Source: Erysipelotrichales bacterium
Lineage (GTDB): Bacteria > Bacillota_I > Bacilli_A > RF39 > UBA660
Assembly (NCBI GenBank): GCA_022508565.1
Contig: JAFLUY010000009.1
Span: 1-51,984, forward strand
DNA length: 51,984 nucleotides
Reading direction: 5' to 3'
The notes under the pieces are model-generated. The model worked only from the letters and a program-made list of their open reading frames with translations, had not been told where the DNA came from and ran no database searches. Both the position numbers and the translations under genes were made by a program. Shown here in pieces: positions 1 through 7,754 of the stretch (positions are counted from its first letter, which is position 1; the number at the start of each line of letters is the position of its first letter).

Positions 1-706
1 CAGCTAGCCAATCTATAATGACATTATCAAAATCATCGCCGCCAAGATGAGTATCTCCATTCGTTGATTTTACTTCAAATACGCCATCTCCGAGTTCTAG
101 AACGGATACATCGAACGTCCCTCCACCGGCATCAAAAACTACAATCTTCTGCTCTTTGTCTGATTTATCCAAACCATAAGCGAGAGCGGCTGCGGTCGGT
201 TCGTTGATGATTCGTCTAACTTTAAGTCCAGCAATTTCTCCAGCTTCCTTAGTTGCTTGTCTCTGAGAATCATTAAAATACGCCGGAACTGTGATGACAG
301 CTTCAGTAACCTGCTGCCCGAGATAATCTTCGGCAGTCTTCTTCATTTTCTGAAGAATCATGGCAGAGATTTCCTGCGGACTATATTTTCTATCATTTAT
401 ATTTACTTTTGGGAGATGATTTTCGCAAACAACCTTATAAGGTACTCGTTTAATTTCATCTTGAACGTCATCACAAGATTCTCCCATAAATCTCTTAATT
501 GAATAAATAGTGTTGGTTGGATTAGTCACTGCTTGTCTCTTTGCAGGATCACCAATCTTTCTTTCTCCATCGTTTGTAAATGCTACCATAGAAGGTGTAA
601 CATTTTTGCCTTCTTGATTTGGTATTACTGTTACGTTACTATGATCTAATACAGCAACTACAGATCCAGTAGTTCCCAAATCGATTCCAATAATTTTATT
701 ACTCAT
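1..706 (-). CDS. dnaK: DnaK/Hsp70 chaperone, N-terminal part (cut by window edge)
   Basis: Translation from the ATG at 706 gives the Hsp70 nucleotide-binding domain: phosphate-1 loop [13 protein letters not shown] near the start, the segment [35 protein letters not shown], and phosphate-2 loop [12 protein letters not shown], then GGDDFDN, where the window ends. Hsp70 proteins fold and remodel proteins using ATP. Two loop residues differ from the usual form (DLGTTNS, DLGGGT), but the nucleotide-contacting glycines and threonines remain. The gene looks richer in G and C than its neighbours, which suggests recent capture from a host. A phage might use it in capsid assembly or replication-complex remodelling; that is inference. 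The substrate-binding domain is outside the window. Confidence 0.95.
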   Translation of the reverse strand, partial: MSNKIIGIDLGTTGSVVAVLDHSNVTVIPNQEGKNVTPSMVAFTNDGERKIGDPAKRQAVTNPTNTIYSIKRFMGESCDDVQDEIKRVPYKVVCENHLPKVNINDRKYSPQEISAMILQKMKKTAEDYLGQQVTEAVITVPAYFNDSQRQATKEAGEIAGLKVRRIINEPTAAALAYGLDKSDKEQKIVVFDAGGGTFDVSVLELGDGVFEVKSTNGDTHLGGDDFDNVIIDWLA

Positions 707-785
707 ATGCATCTAAAATTTAAGTTAAATTTCAATTTTTAAAATATTTTATTATATAAAATAGCAAATAGTGTGCCAAAATTAA

Positions 786-1901
786 TTATTTCCAAAAAAA
801 AAATTGAATATATTTTTGAATTTCTGAAAAGAGTTCTTCTATATTTGTATATACTTTATCAAAATATTTTATATTTTCAAATTTTTTATTAAATGTAAAA
901 TAAAATAATTTTATTCCATTCGTCATACACAAATTATATTTTCTTAAATCTAATTTTTTACGATTTTCTAATGAATGATGACTATCAGAATTTAAATATT
1001 TATTTTCTTCAAAATGCTGTTGTCCTTGATATTCGATAGCAAATTTATATTTATCATTATAAATATCTAAGCTTTGTCTACCAAAAATTTCTTTATTTCT
1101 ATATCCATTTTCGAAAATTAAATTATTAAATTTTTCTTTAAGTAAAGTTAATAATCTTTGTTCATTAGGAGAAGTTCCATTTACAAATAATCCTTTAGCA
1201 CAAATAGGACAACCTTCCCCACGTAAATGCATTGATGGCATTTGCATAAACGATCCATGTATTGGACAAACAATTTCAATTTTTGAAAGCCTTCCAGATG
1301 TATTTACCAATGAATAATCATACTTATTTCCGTGAATTTTCCTAGCGCTTTCTACAAAAGAATTTCTTCTATTTTCTCCATGCTTTACATTTTGTAGATT
1401 ACTATAATTTTTTCTACATCTAGGACATACGTATTTTTTATTTATAAAAGATATAGGAAAACATTTAAATTTTCCGTGTTTTTTACAATCACATTCAATA
1501 AGTTTATTTAAACATATGTGATGTCCATTACTAAAATTACCTTGATTATATCGAATAGTTGATAAATTTATCGTAATAGACGGAAATCTCTCTTTTGTTA
1601 TTTCGAGGAATTCATCTAAATGATAATATTTTCTTTTCTTATCAAGAGATCTATTTCTATTTTGTATAATATTAATTTGTTTATTAAGAGCTTCCTTTTT
1701 ACATTTAGGACAACAATTTTTGTCTCTACACATAGATTTACATGTTTTAGTAAACCAAATATTATGAATATTACATTTATATTCATAAGAGGTTTCGCTA
1801 AATGTAAAATTATTCTTATCAATTTTAGAATAATCATACTTATTACCCCATTTTTCTTTTAAGCGTTTTATATATTCCTCGTATGTTAATTTCCTCGGCA
1901 T
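786..1901 (-). CDS. Free-standing homing endonuclease with zinc-ribbon repeats
   Basis: 371 aa. The N-terminal two thirds hold repeated modules of about 60 residues, each with a GNKYDYS-like start followed by a CxxH...CPxC pair (examples: CPIHGSF...GCPICAKG and CDCKKHGKF...CPRCRKN). Such modules are common in phage homing nucleases. The C-terminal third carries a restriction-fold core: an early Glu (SPNEQRLL), then RQSLDIYNDKYKFAIEYQG and QHFE, the D...ExQ pattern of PD-(D/E)xK / Vsr-like nucleases. It sits alone between dnaK and a methyltransferase, the usual position for an intergenic mobile nuclease. Its target is unknown. Confidence 0.8.
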   Translation of the reverse strand: MPRKLTYEEYIKRLKEKWGNKYDYSKIDKNNFTFSETSYEYKCNIHNIWFTKTCKSMCRDKNCCPKCKKEALNKQINIIQNRNRSLDKKRKYYHLDEFLEITKERFPSITINLSTIRYNQGNFSNGHHICLNKLIECDCKKHGKFKCFPISFINKKYVCPRCRKNYSNLQNVKHGENRRNSFVESARKIHGNKYDYSLVNTSGRLSKIEIVCPIHGSFMQMPSMHLRGEGCPICAKGLFVNGTSPNEQRLLTLLKEKFNNLIFENGYRNKEIFGRQSLDIYNDKYKFAIEYQGQQHFEENKYLNSDSHHSLENRKKLDLRKYNLCMTNGIKLFYFTFNKKFENIKYFDKVYTNIEELFSEIQKYIQFFFWK

Positions 1902-1932
1902 ATTTAATTTTCATTATATTATTTTATAAATA

Positions 1933-1962
1933 CTCCTGTGGGTTATTTAGGAGTCCGCAGGA
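1933..1962 (+). other. Unusual GC-rich hairpin between endonuclease and methyltransferase
   Basis: CTCCTGTGGG and TCCGCAGGAG form a 10-bp stem with an 11-base loop. The two non-Watson-Crick positions are G-U pairs only on plus-strand RNA; on minus-strand RNA they are mismatches. The flanking genes run on the minus strand, so the polarity is odd. It is one of the few G/C-dense spots in the region. Function unknown. Confidence 0.35.
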
Positions 1963-2049
1963 GCACATAAAAATCAAAATAATATAAATATATAAGTTTC
2001 TCTTTAATCGTTTTTATATAACGTCTATTTAAATATTTTTTTTAAAAAA

Positions 2050-3291
2050 TCAATTATAAAAAGGACCTAATTTTTGATATATTTTATCTTTAATATGATT
2101 GAGATGAAAATAATCAAATAAATATTCATCAATAACATTAAAATGGTTTTGGAAAATTTCATTTTTAAAATCAAACCAAGGTATTCGAATACATCCTTTA
2201 CAATCTGCTACTCCTTGTGAAATTTTAGATAAAAACATTGAAGCTCTAAAGAAATATGTTTTTGAATAATTTATAAATCCATCTAATTCTTCTTTACTAT
2301 TAAATTCAATATATCTTTTAATATTAACTTTATTTATTAAATCAGATAGTTTTCCTGAATTATTCTTTAAATATATTTCATCATTTGGAAACATAGTATA
2401 CATATCAGATCTACCAAGATGTCCTCGTATTCTAGGAACTCTAATTATGTAATTATCTTTTAAAAACGATTCTTTTTGAAATTTTTTAATATGCTTATCG
2501 ACATTATCTTTTATATAATATTCATAAATTGACTTATTAAATTCTTCTAAATAATCGATACCTATAAATCTATATATTCTCTCAGGCCATTCTTTTAAAA
2601 CTGAATAATATCCTTCATTATTTATAATTAATTTAGTCTCTTTTAAATTATCTATATAGAAAATACCTACTATCATTGGATCGCCTACCGAATTCAAAAA
2701 AGCATTTTCAATCTCATCATCTTTATCATATTCTAAATATTTATTCCTTATCTTATTTAACAAAGAATTATTTTGTCTTAATCCAATAAACCAGGTATAA
2801 GGTTGTATAGTGATAATCCTATCTGCTATATCAATACATTTTTCTAAAAACTTTTCTCCTAATCCGGCATTATAAGGAGGATTCATCAGAATAACATCAT
2901 AATGATTATGATTTTCTATCAATAAGAAATTTCCACATATTAAATTTTTATTGATTATATTAATAGCCTCTTTTTTCTCTTCTAAAGATAAATTTAAATA
3001 TTCTAATATTCGGTTTTTACATTCTTCAACATTATCTTCCATTAATTCTATACCATAGATAGAATTTAATGCGGTTCTCCAATCTATCTTATTGTTTATT
3101 TTTCTTTTTAATATTTCTAATATGAAATTTCCGTCTCCAAAACAAGGTTCGAAAAAAGAAGTATTAGGATTCTCCCATATCTTATCATTTATTTTATTGC
3201 TCATACGATTGACAATAAAACCTGGAGTAAAGAATTCTTGGGTGCCATTTCTACCTTTTCTTCTAGATGATCTTATGTTTTCTATATTCAT
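2050..3291 (-). CDS. DNA adenine-N6 methyltransferase
   Basis: 413 aa. The SAM-binding motif I is FFEPCFGDGNFILEIL (about residues 45-60) and the catalytic motif IV is NPPY in VILMNPPYNAG (about 135). This order is typical of N6-adenine methylases of the gamma / type IIG-like class. The remaining 250 residues probably form the target-recognition part. No restriction endonuclease is adjacent, so it is likely a solitary phage enzyme that modifies phage DNA against host restriction. It starts two bases after the residual topoisomerase tail at 3294-3332 and is probably cotranscribed with the topoisomerase gene. Confidence 0.85.
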   Translation of the reverse strand: MNIENIRSSRRKGRNGTQEFFTPGFIVNRMSNKINDKIWENPNTSFFEPCFGDGNFILEILKRKINNKIDWRTALNSIYGIELMEDNVEECKNRILEYLNLSLEEKKEAINIINKNLICGNFLLIENHNHYDVILMNPPYNAGLGEKFLEKCIDIADRIITIQPYTWFIGLRQNNSLLNKIRNKYLEYDKDDEIENAFLNSVGDPMIVGIFYIDNLKETKLIINNEGYYSVLKEWPERIYRFIGIDYLEEFNKSIYEYYIKDNVDKHIKKFQKESFLKDNYIIRVPRIRGHLGRSDMYTMFPNDEIYLKNNSGKLSDLINKVNIKRYIEFNSKEELDGFINYSKTYFFRASMFLSKISQGVADCKGCIRIPWFDFKNEIFQNHFNVIDEYLFDYFHLNHIKDKIYQKLGPFYN

Positions 3292-3293
3292 CT

Positions 3294-3332
3294 TTATTTA
3301 GATAACATATTTTTGAGTTCGTCAGAATTATG
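3294..3332 (-). pseudogene. Residual second copy of the topoisomerase 3' end
   Basis: Downstream of the topoisomerase stop, the same strand reads HNSDELKNMLSK-stop, matching the real C-terminus DNSDERKNMLSE-stop. Codons differ (for example TTA TCT AAA TAA against TTG TCA GAA TAG). It has no start of its own and ends two bases before the methyltransferase ATG. It looks like the leftover end of an older topoisomerase allele. Confidence 0.75.
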
Positions 3333-3348
3333 TAATTTAAAAATTAAA

Positions 3349-5253
3349 CTATTCTGACAACATGTTTTTACGTTCGTCAGAATTATCTTTTGAGAACCAT
3401 TTTCTGATCATACTATCTGCCATATTATCTTTATTGAAATACATAAATATTGGTTCATGCATCATTTGATGAAATTCTGCTTGTGATAATCCACCCAATC
3501 CCTTAGTATATTTTGTAGACCATCCTTTATATTGATTTTGTACTTTTCTATACTCTTCTAATGAATAAAAACATTTTTTATTTTTTCCTTTACTTACAAT
3601 AATAATAGGTGATACTGATCTACAAACTATATTCTTTTCAAACAATTCAGGCCATAAATTATAAAATACAAGAAGCAAACTCGAAATCTTGTCTCCATCA
3701 ACATCAGCATCTGCAGCAATAACTATTTTACCATAATTCAAATTTTTAACATCAAAATCTTTACCAAATTGAAGTCCAAGAATAGATACAAGATCGCTAA
3801 ATACTTCATTTTTCATAATTTGTGCAGGAGTCATATTATATACATTCATAGGAACTCCTCTCATACAATATCCAGCTTGTTTTTGTGGATCTCTTCCTTG
3901 CCTAAAACCAGCTTTAGCAGAATCTCCTTCAAAAATCCAAAGTTGACGATCTAATCTTTTTTTAGTATTGCATTCAATATATTTATCAGGACGTTTTAAT
4001 TGTGATTTTGCTTGACGATTAAGTTGTCGTATAGTTTTTTGATCTTCGGCTGCTTGTTTTTGTTTGTACCAATCTCTAACAATATTGACTATTTCTGATT
4101 TAGTTATCTTATCAAGAAATTTATCAGGTACTTCAAACTTAATTTTTTCATCTTTATAAAATCTCTCTACAGGTAATGTTAAAGTTTCTTTTGTTTGAGA
4201 ATCATAGGTAGGATTACTAACAGTCAATTCACAAAACATCGAATATTTACCATCGATTTGTCTAGGAGTAACCTCGATTTTATCTTTCTTTTTAAGAAAT
4301 TCAGAAATCTTATTATTGATGAAGCCATGCAATTCTTTTATATGAGTACCTTTAGAACATTCAGCGCCATTTACAAATCCGACATTAATATTACTATCAG
4401 GATATACATATACTTTCTTATATTGATCTTCAAAAGAAATACAATCTTCAGGATTTATATAAGATTTATAAAGATTTACATACTCTTTAAAATTTTTAAA
4501 TTTCCAAATTGAATGATATATTAAATTATTCGAATCCGTTTCGGAATAAGTCACTTCCAAACCAGGATTTGCAATAGCCGCATCAATAGACCTTTTTTCG
4601 AGGATTCTACAAAAATCTTCAAACCATGTTTCGGAATTTGTCTCAAATCGATCCCAGTCTAATTTAAATGTGATTTTAGTATGATGCTCATTCTTTTTAG
4701 AATTTTCTATTTCAGGATCGCTCTTATAAGACATATTGTCAGACCATTCAATAGTACATAATTTCTTACCATCCGAGGTCTCAACTTTAAAATATGTCGA
4801 AAAAATATTTGTTAAAGCCGATCCAACTCCATTTGTTCCTAGGCCTGCTCTATCTTCAGTATCGTCATAGTTTGATGAAGTACGTAAATTACCGAAGATA
4901 AATTCAGGAACATAACATTTTGCTTCTTTATGTTTTACTACCGGAATTCCTCCATTATCATATATAGTAATAGATTTGTTTTTAATATCAACTGAAATAC
5001 AAAGTTTATTCAATCCAAGGTTATCTTTTCTTCGATATTCGTCACAAGAATTAGAGATTACTTCATCAACTAATTTTAACATTCCTGGAATATAATTAGT
5101 TGTTTCAATTTTAATAAGTTCTTCATCTCGATCATAAAGAAACATATCTAAATCATGTAAATTAGTCGAACCTATCCACATTCCAGGTTTTGCTAGGCAG
5201 TGTTCGATTTCACTCAAAGAACGATATTTTTCTTCAATTGTTTTCTTTGCCAT
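3349..5253 (-). CDS. DNA topoisomerase II large subunit (GyrB/gp39-type ATPase plus TOPRIM)
   Basis: 634 aa. The GHKL ATPase domain shows NSCDEYRR (Mg-binding Asn), YDNGGIPV and AGLGTNGVGSALTNIFST. The TOPRIM domain has EGDSAKAGF (about residue 440) and the acidic triad ADADVDGDKI (about 512). With the small GyrA-like subunit, not in this window, it would pass duplexes through each other during phage replication. The length corresponds to T4 gp39 plus gp60 joined in one frame. The last codons form a hairpin (ATTCTGAC at 3351-3358 with GTCAGAAT at 3376-3383) that overlaps the TAG stop, and a second recoded tail follows. Confidence 0.93.
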   Translation of the reverse strand: MAKKTIEEKYRSLSEIEHCLAKPGMWIGSTNLHDLDMFLYDRDEELIKIETTNYIPGMLKLVDEVISNSCDEYRRKDNLGLNKLCISVDIKNKSITIYDNGGIPVVKHKEAKCYVPEFIFGNLRTSSNYDDTEDRAGLGTNGVGSALTNIFSTYFKVETSDGKKLCTIEWSDNMSYKSDPEIENSKKNEHHTKITFKLDWDRFETNSETWFEDFCRILEKRSIDAAIANPGLEVTYSETDSNNLIYHSIWKFKNFKEYVNLYKSYINPEDCISFEDQYKKVYVYPDSNINVGFVNGAECSKGTHIKELHGFINNKISEFLKKKDKIEVTPRQIDGKYSMFCELTVSNPTYDSQTKETLTLPVERFYKDEKIKFEVPDKFLDKITKSEIVNIVRDWYKQKQAAEDQKTIRQLNRQAKSQLKRPDKYIECNTKKRLDRQLWIFEGDSAKAGFRQGRDPQKQAGYCMRGVPMNVYNMTPAQIMKNEVFSDLVSILGLQFGKDFDVKNLNYGKIVIAADADVDGDKISSLLLVFYNLWPELFEKNIVCRSVSPIIIVSKGKNKKCFYSLEEYRKVQNQYKGWSTKYTKGLGGLSQAEFHQMMHEPIFMYFNKDNMADSMIRKWFSKDNSDERKNMLSE

Positions 5254-5321
5254 ATTTATTTAATATTATTTTCTGATATTATTTTGATTTCATTATAATG
5301 ATAGGCACTTATTATAAAATT

Positions 5322-5354
5322 TCAAACCTATAGAAATGAATTCCATAGGTTTGA
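5322..5354 (-). terminator. Hairpin terminator between the small gene at 5.4 kb and topoisomerase
   Basis: TCAAACCTAT and ATAGGTTTGA form a perfect 10-bp stem around a 13-base loop, downstream of the stop at 5394 and upstream of the topoisomerase start. The following tract is only moderately T-rich, so it could be partial. Confidence 0.55.
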
Positions 5355-5393
5355 TCTATTATATATAGTTTGCCAAGGTCGGAGTAATATGAA

Positions 5394-5657
5394 TTAATAG
5401 ATAGATATTTGAATTCTCCATCCATTATCGTTACGAATTACTAATATTCCTTTATCGCTAACTTCTCCTTTTTTATTAGTGATACATCCGATAAAATCAA
5501 CTAAATCTTCAACTTCTGCTTTAATATCTCGAATATAATCTGTCTTATCTAAAATATTATTTATTTCATCGAAATCGATTTTTTTAATTGCTTTATTTTT
5601 AGTCTTACAATATCCTGTATCAAACTCATAAATAATATCTTTAAAATCTTGTTCCAT
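5394..5657 (-). CDS. Hypothetical protein, 87 aa
   Basis: Not recognised. A small acidic protein with alternating charged helices and a short C-terminal strand pattern (GILVIRNDNGWRIQISIY). It has its own promoter-like TTTCTATATTT 46 bases upstream and a hairpin after the stop, so it may be a single-gene unit. Confidence 0.65.
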   Translation of the reverse strand: MEQDFKDIIYEFDTGYCKTKNKAIKKIDFDEINNILDKTDYIRDIKAEVEDLVDFIGCITNKKGEVSDKGILVIRNDNGWRIQISIY

Positions 5658-5700
5658 TTTTATAATTTTAATTAGTTTAATTACTTAATTTTTATTAATT

Positions 5701-5712
5701 AAATATAGAAAT
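5701..5712 (-). promoter_or_regulatory. Recurrent TTCTATATTT promoter-like element
   Basis: Minus-strand TTTCTATATTTA lies about 46 bases before the ATG at 5657. The same string recurs at similar distances before many genes in the window. Confidence 0.5.
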
Positions 5713-5720
5713 AATTTAGT

Positions 5721-6584
5721 TTAAATATTCAAACGATTTTGTATATTATCTAATCCTACTTTTGATTCGTTATGAATTTCAAATATATCCCTAAATTTAT
5801 TTATTAAATCAATAATATGATTATTTAATCCACATCCATTTTCTATAATTTCATTTATTAACGAATCCGATATTGAAGTATCTATATTTGCATTACAAAT
5901 ACTTCCAGCTATACAAGCTTCAGTATCACAATCACCTCCTAAACTTACAGCTTTTCTAATACAATCTTCATAAGAATCAGAATTTAACCAAACAATAATT
6001 GATCGAGGTACTGAATATTGACAAATACAATTAAATTCATGATCTTTATAAATATCTTCATAAGATAGACTCAAATCATATTTAAATTTATTTTTAATAT
6101 ATTCTTTAATCGTTTTCTTGGATTCTCCTATCCGATTCAAATAAATACATGCGGCAATTGCTTGGGCTCCTTTAATTCCTTCACTATGATTATGTGTAGG
6201 AATTGCGCTCATAATTGCTAAATCTAATGCATGATCTAAACAATTAGCGGCCCATGCTACAGGACTGACTCTCATCGCCGACCCATTTCCAAATGAATCA
6301 TACGGAGCCCAATTATTTGCTCCGGCGATCCATTTTACCATCATAGGACCATATCCAGCAAAAGGATATAATCTAGACCATTTTAATAACATTTGTTTAC
6401 AAGCATGGATAGAACGGTCAGTATTCATTAACCAATCCATAATCGCAAAAGTATGAATGCTATCATCTGTTATTCTCGATCTTTCTGTAATAAGTTTAAA
6501 ATTATAATCTTTGGTTCTATATTTTGTGTTTTCGTACGAAGAACCAATGATATCTCCTGCTATAGCTCCTATAACTCCAATCAT
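5721..6584 (-). CDS. ADP-ribosylglycohydrolase (DraG/ARH family)
   Basis: 287 aa, normal for the family. Metal-binding motifs are in the expected order: GAIAGDIIGSSYE near the N-terminus, ITDDS (about residue 40), GNGSAMRVSPV, THNHSEGIKGAQAIA, and GGDCDTEACIAG (about 215). Members remove ADP-ribose from proteins or nucleic acids through two Mg ions. Its ATG overlaps the end of the HAD gene upstream (ATGA), so the two are translationally coupled. A phage enzyme of this type could reverse ADP-ribosylation by host toxins or by the phage's own transferase; that is inference. Confidence 0.9.
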   Translation of the reverse strand: MIGVIGAIAGDIIGSSYENTKYRTKDYNFKLITERSRITDDSIHTFAIMDWLMNTDRSIHACKQMLLKWSRLYPFAGYGPMMVKWIAGANNWAPYDSFGNGSAMRVSPVAWAANCLDHALDLAIMSAIPTHNHSEGIKGAQAIAACIYLNRIGESKKTIKEYIKNKFKYDLSLSYEDIYKDHEFNCICQYSVPRSIIVWLNSDSYEDCIRKAVSLGGDCDTEACIAGSICNANIDTSISDSLINEIIENGCGLNNHIIDLINKFRDIFEIHNESKVGLDNIQNRLNI

Positions 6585-7090
6585 ATCAAGTATTTTAAAA
6601 TATTTTCTATATGTTTTTCCTCTAATCCATTATACGCATCAACTTGTACAAAGTTTTGATCTTCTAGCATATCTGAATCATCATCTATTATGACATATTT
6701 ATTAACTTCAGAATGAGTCTTAAGATAAATATCTATTTCTTGTCCTCTTGTTCGATTATAGAAATCTTCTCCATATAATTCTTTAAATATTCTCTTTTGC
6801 TCTTTAATTCTTGATGAATCTTTAGCTAAAGTTACATCAATAACTTCTCCAGGTAGATTTCTATCTTTCCAAAGATTTTTCATTTCTTCTAATCCTGCAT
6901 ATCTCCAAGTTGAAGATATTATAATTTTCGCATCGGTTTCTTTAATTATATTTCTAAGTACTTCTATACATTTATCATCAAAGATATGTCCGTATTTATC
7001 ATGCACAGCCATATCATTTTCAATAGCATTTACTATGTATCGTTCAGTATTTAGAACTCCATCTAGATCGAGAAAAATCGCTTTCATCAT
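6581..7090 (-). CDS. HAD-superfamily phosphatase-like protein
   Basis: About 169 aa. HAD motif I is AIFLDLDGVLN at the N-terminus, motif II is KIIISSTWR (about residue 55), and the motif IV acidic pair is VIIDDDSDML near the C-terminus. The arrangement resembles HAD domains found in RNA-repair proteins and polynucleotide 3'-phosphatases. I start it at the ATG at 7090; an in-frame TTG at 7099 is less likely. It overlaps the ADP-ribosylglycohydrolase by four bases, suggesting a shared role in removing modifications from nucleic acid or protein (inference). Confidence 0.8.
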   Translation of the reverse strand: MMKAIFLDLDGVLNTERYIVNAIENDMAVHDKYGHIFDDKCIEVLRNIIKETDAKIIISSTWRYAGLEEMKNLWKDRNLPGEVIDVTLAKDSSRIKEQKRIFKELYGEDFYNRTRGQEIDIYLKTHSEVNKYVIIDDDSDMLEDQNFVQVDAYNGLEEKHIENILKYLI

Positions 7091-7111
7091 TTTTTTCAAT
7101 TTTTAATAAAT

Positions 7112-7124
7112 AAAATATAGAAAT
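7112..7124 (-). promoter_or_regulatory. TTCTATATTTT promoter-like element before the HAD gene
   Basis: Minus-strand ATTTCTATATTTT lies about 25-35 bases before the ATG at 7090 and is the same element seen before other minus-strand genes. Confidence 0.5.
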
Positions 7125-7152
7125 AAAAATTTAAAATTTAATATATAACTAT

Positions 7153-7584
7153 ATGAAAACTTTAGTAGAATTCATTGCTGAAAAATGTTGCAAAAAATGC
7201 AAGATTAAGAATTTTGATAAAGATATTCTTAAGAAGAAAAACTTCAAACATCTTAAATTCAAAGAATTAAAGAAATTATTGAATGAATCTTATGATGAAG
7301 ATGATGAAAATGATTATGAAGAATATTACGAAACATTCGAAGATGATGTTGCAACATTCTTATATAATTGGGTGAATAACGGAGACGAAGAAGAAACGCA
7401 AGAAATGCTTGAATATTTCATTAAAAGTAGAGGAGAAGGAGAACTCTGGGATATGATTTGTGAAGATTTATCTAACGATCCTTGGGGAGGATATCAAGGA
7501 GAATATGATGAATGGGAATTAGCTGATGATGATTTCTGTAAAGAGATAGCCGTTATGGTAGCTAAAAAGATTTTAGAAGAATAA
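7153..7584 (+). CDS. Acidic protein with capsid-targeting-like N-terminus
   Basis: 143 aa, function unknown. It begins MKTLVEFIAEK, close to the T4 internal-protein tag MKTYQEFIAEA, and contains the (I/L)-x-E signature twice (FIAE at 10, LLNE at about 44). After a basic, Cys-containing segment (KCCKKCK) it becomes strongly acidic (DEDDENDYEEYYE) and ends in helices with paired Trp residues. It is isolated on the plus strand and has its own terminator. The likely role is a packaged internal or injected protein (inference). Confidence 0.7.
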   Translation: MKTLVEFIAEKCCKKCKIKNFDKDILKKKNFKHLKFKELKKLLNESYDEDDENDYEEYYETFEDDVATFLYNWVNNGDEEETQEMLEYFIKSRGEGELWDMICEDLSNDPWGGYQGEYDEWELADDDFCKEIAVMVAKKILEE

Positions 7585-7607
7585 TTAATTTTAATAATAT
7601 ATGAAAA

Positions 7608-7634
7608 TGGCTAGGTTTTTCCTAGCTATTTTTT
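7608..7634 (+). terminator. Rho-independent terminator
   Basis: GGCTAGG, loop TTTTT, CCTAGCT, then a run of T follows the plus-strand gene ending at 7584. Confidence 0.75.
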
Positions 7635-7636
7635 AT

Positions 7637-7699
7637 TTACACAGATTGAGACTTCTCGAGATTCGCTATGCGATGCTCGAGATATATCAAACCGAGTTT
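7637..7699 (-). pseudogene. Residual second copy of the DNA polymerase fragment's 3' end
   Basis: Read on the minus strand this gives KLGLIYLEHRIANLEKSQSV-stop (21 codons with stop). The real polymerase ORF just upstream ends SYLEHRIDDLEKSS-stop. The shared YLEHRI..LEKS is written with different codons (CTC GAG CAT CGC ATA against TTG GAA CAT CGT ATT). No start codon precedes it. It contains its own CTCGAG...CTCGAG inverted repeat. Confidence 0.75.
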
Positions 7700-7705
7700 G
7701 AGAGT

Positions 7706-7754
7706 TTTGGAACATTATGATGACTTTTCAAGATCATCAATACGATGTTCCAAA
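7706..7754 (-). other. Hairpin overlapping the polymerase stop codon
   Basis: TTTGGAACAT (7706-7715) pairs with ATGTTCCAAA (7745-7754), and TGATGA/TCATCA form a second stem inside. The structure covers the last 13 codons and the stop. There is no T-run, so it is not a standard terminator; it may shape mRNA ends or recombination. Confidence 0.6.

Noticed and set aside
257-502. Plus-strand ORF opposite dnaK
   Set aside because: It is a frame shadow; the minus strand encodes a clear Hsp70 domain there.
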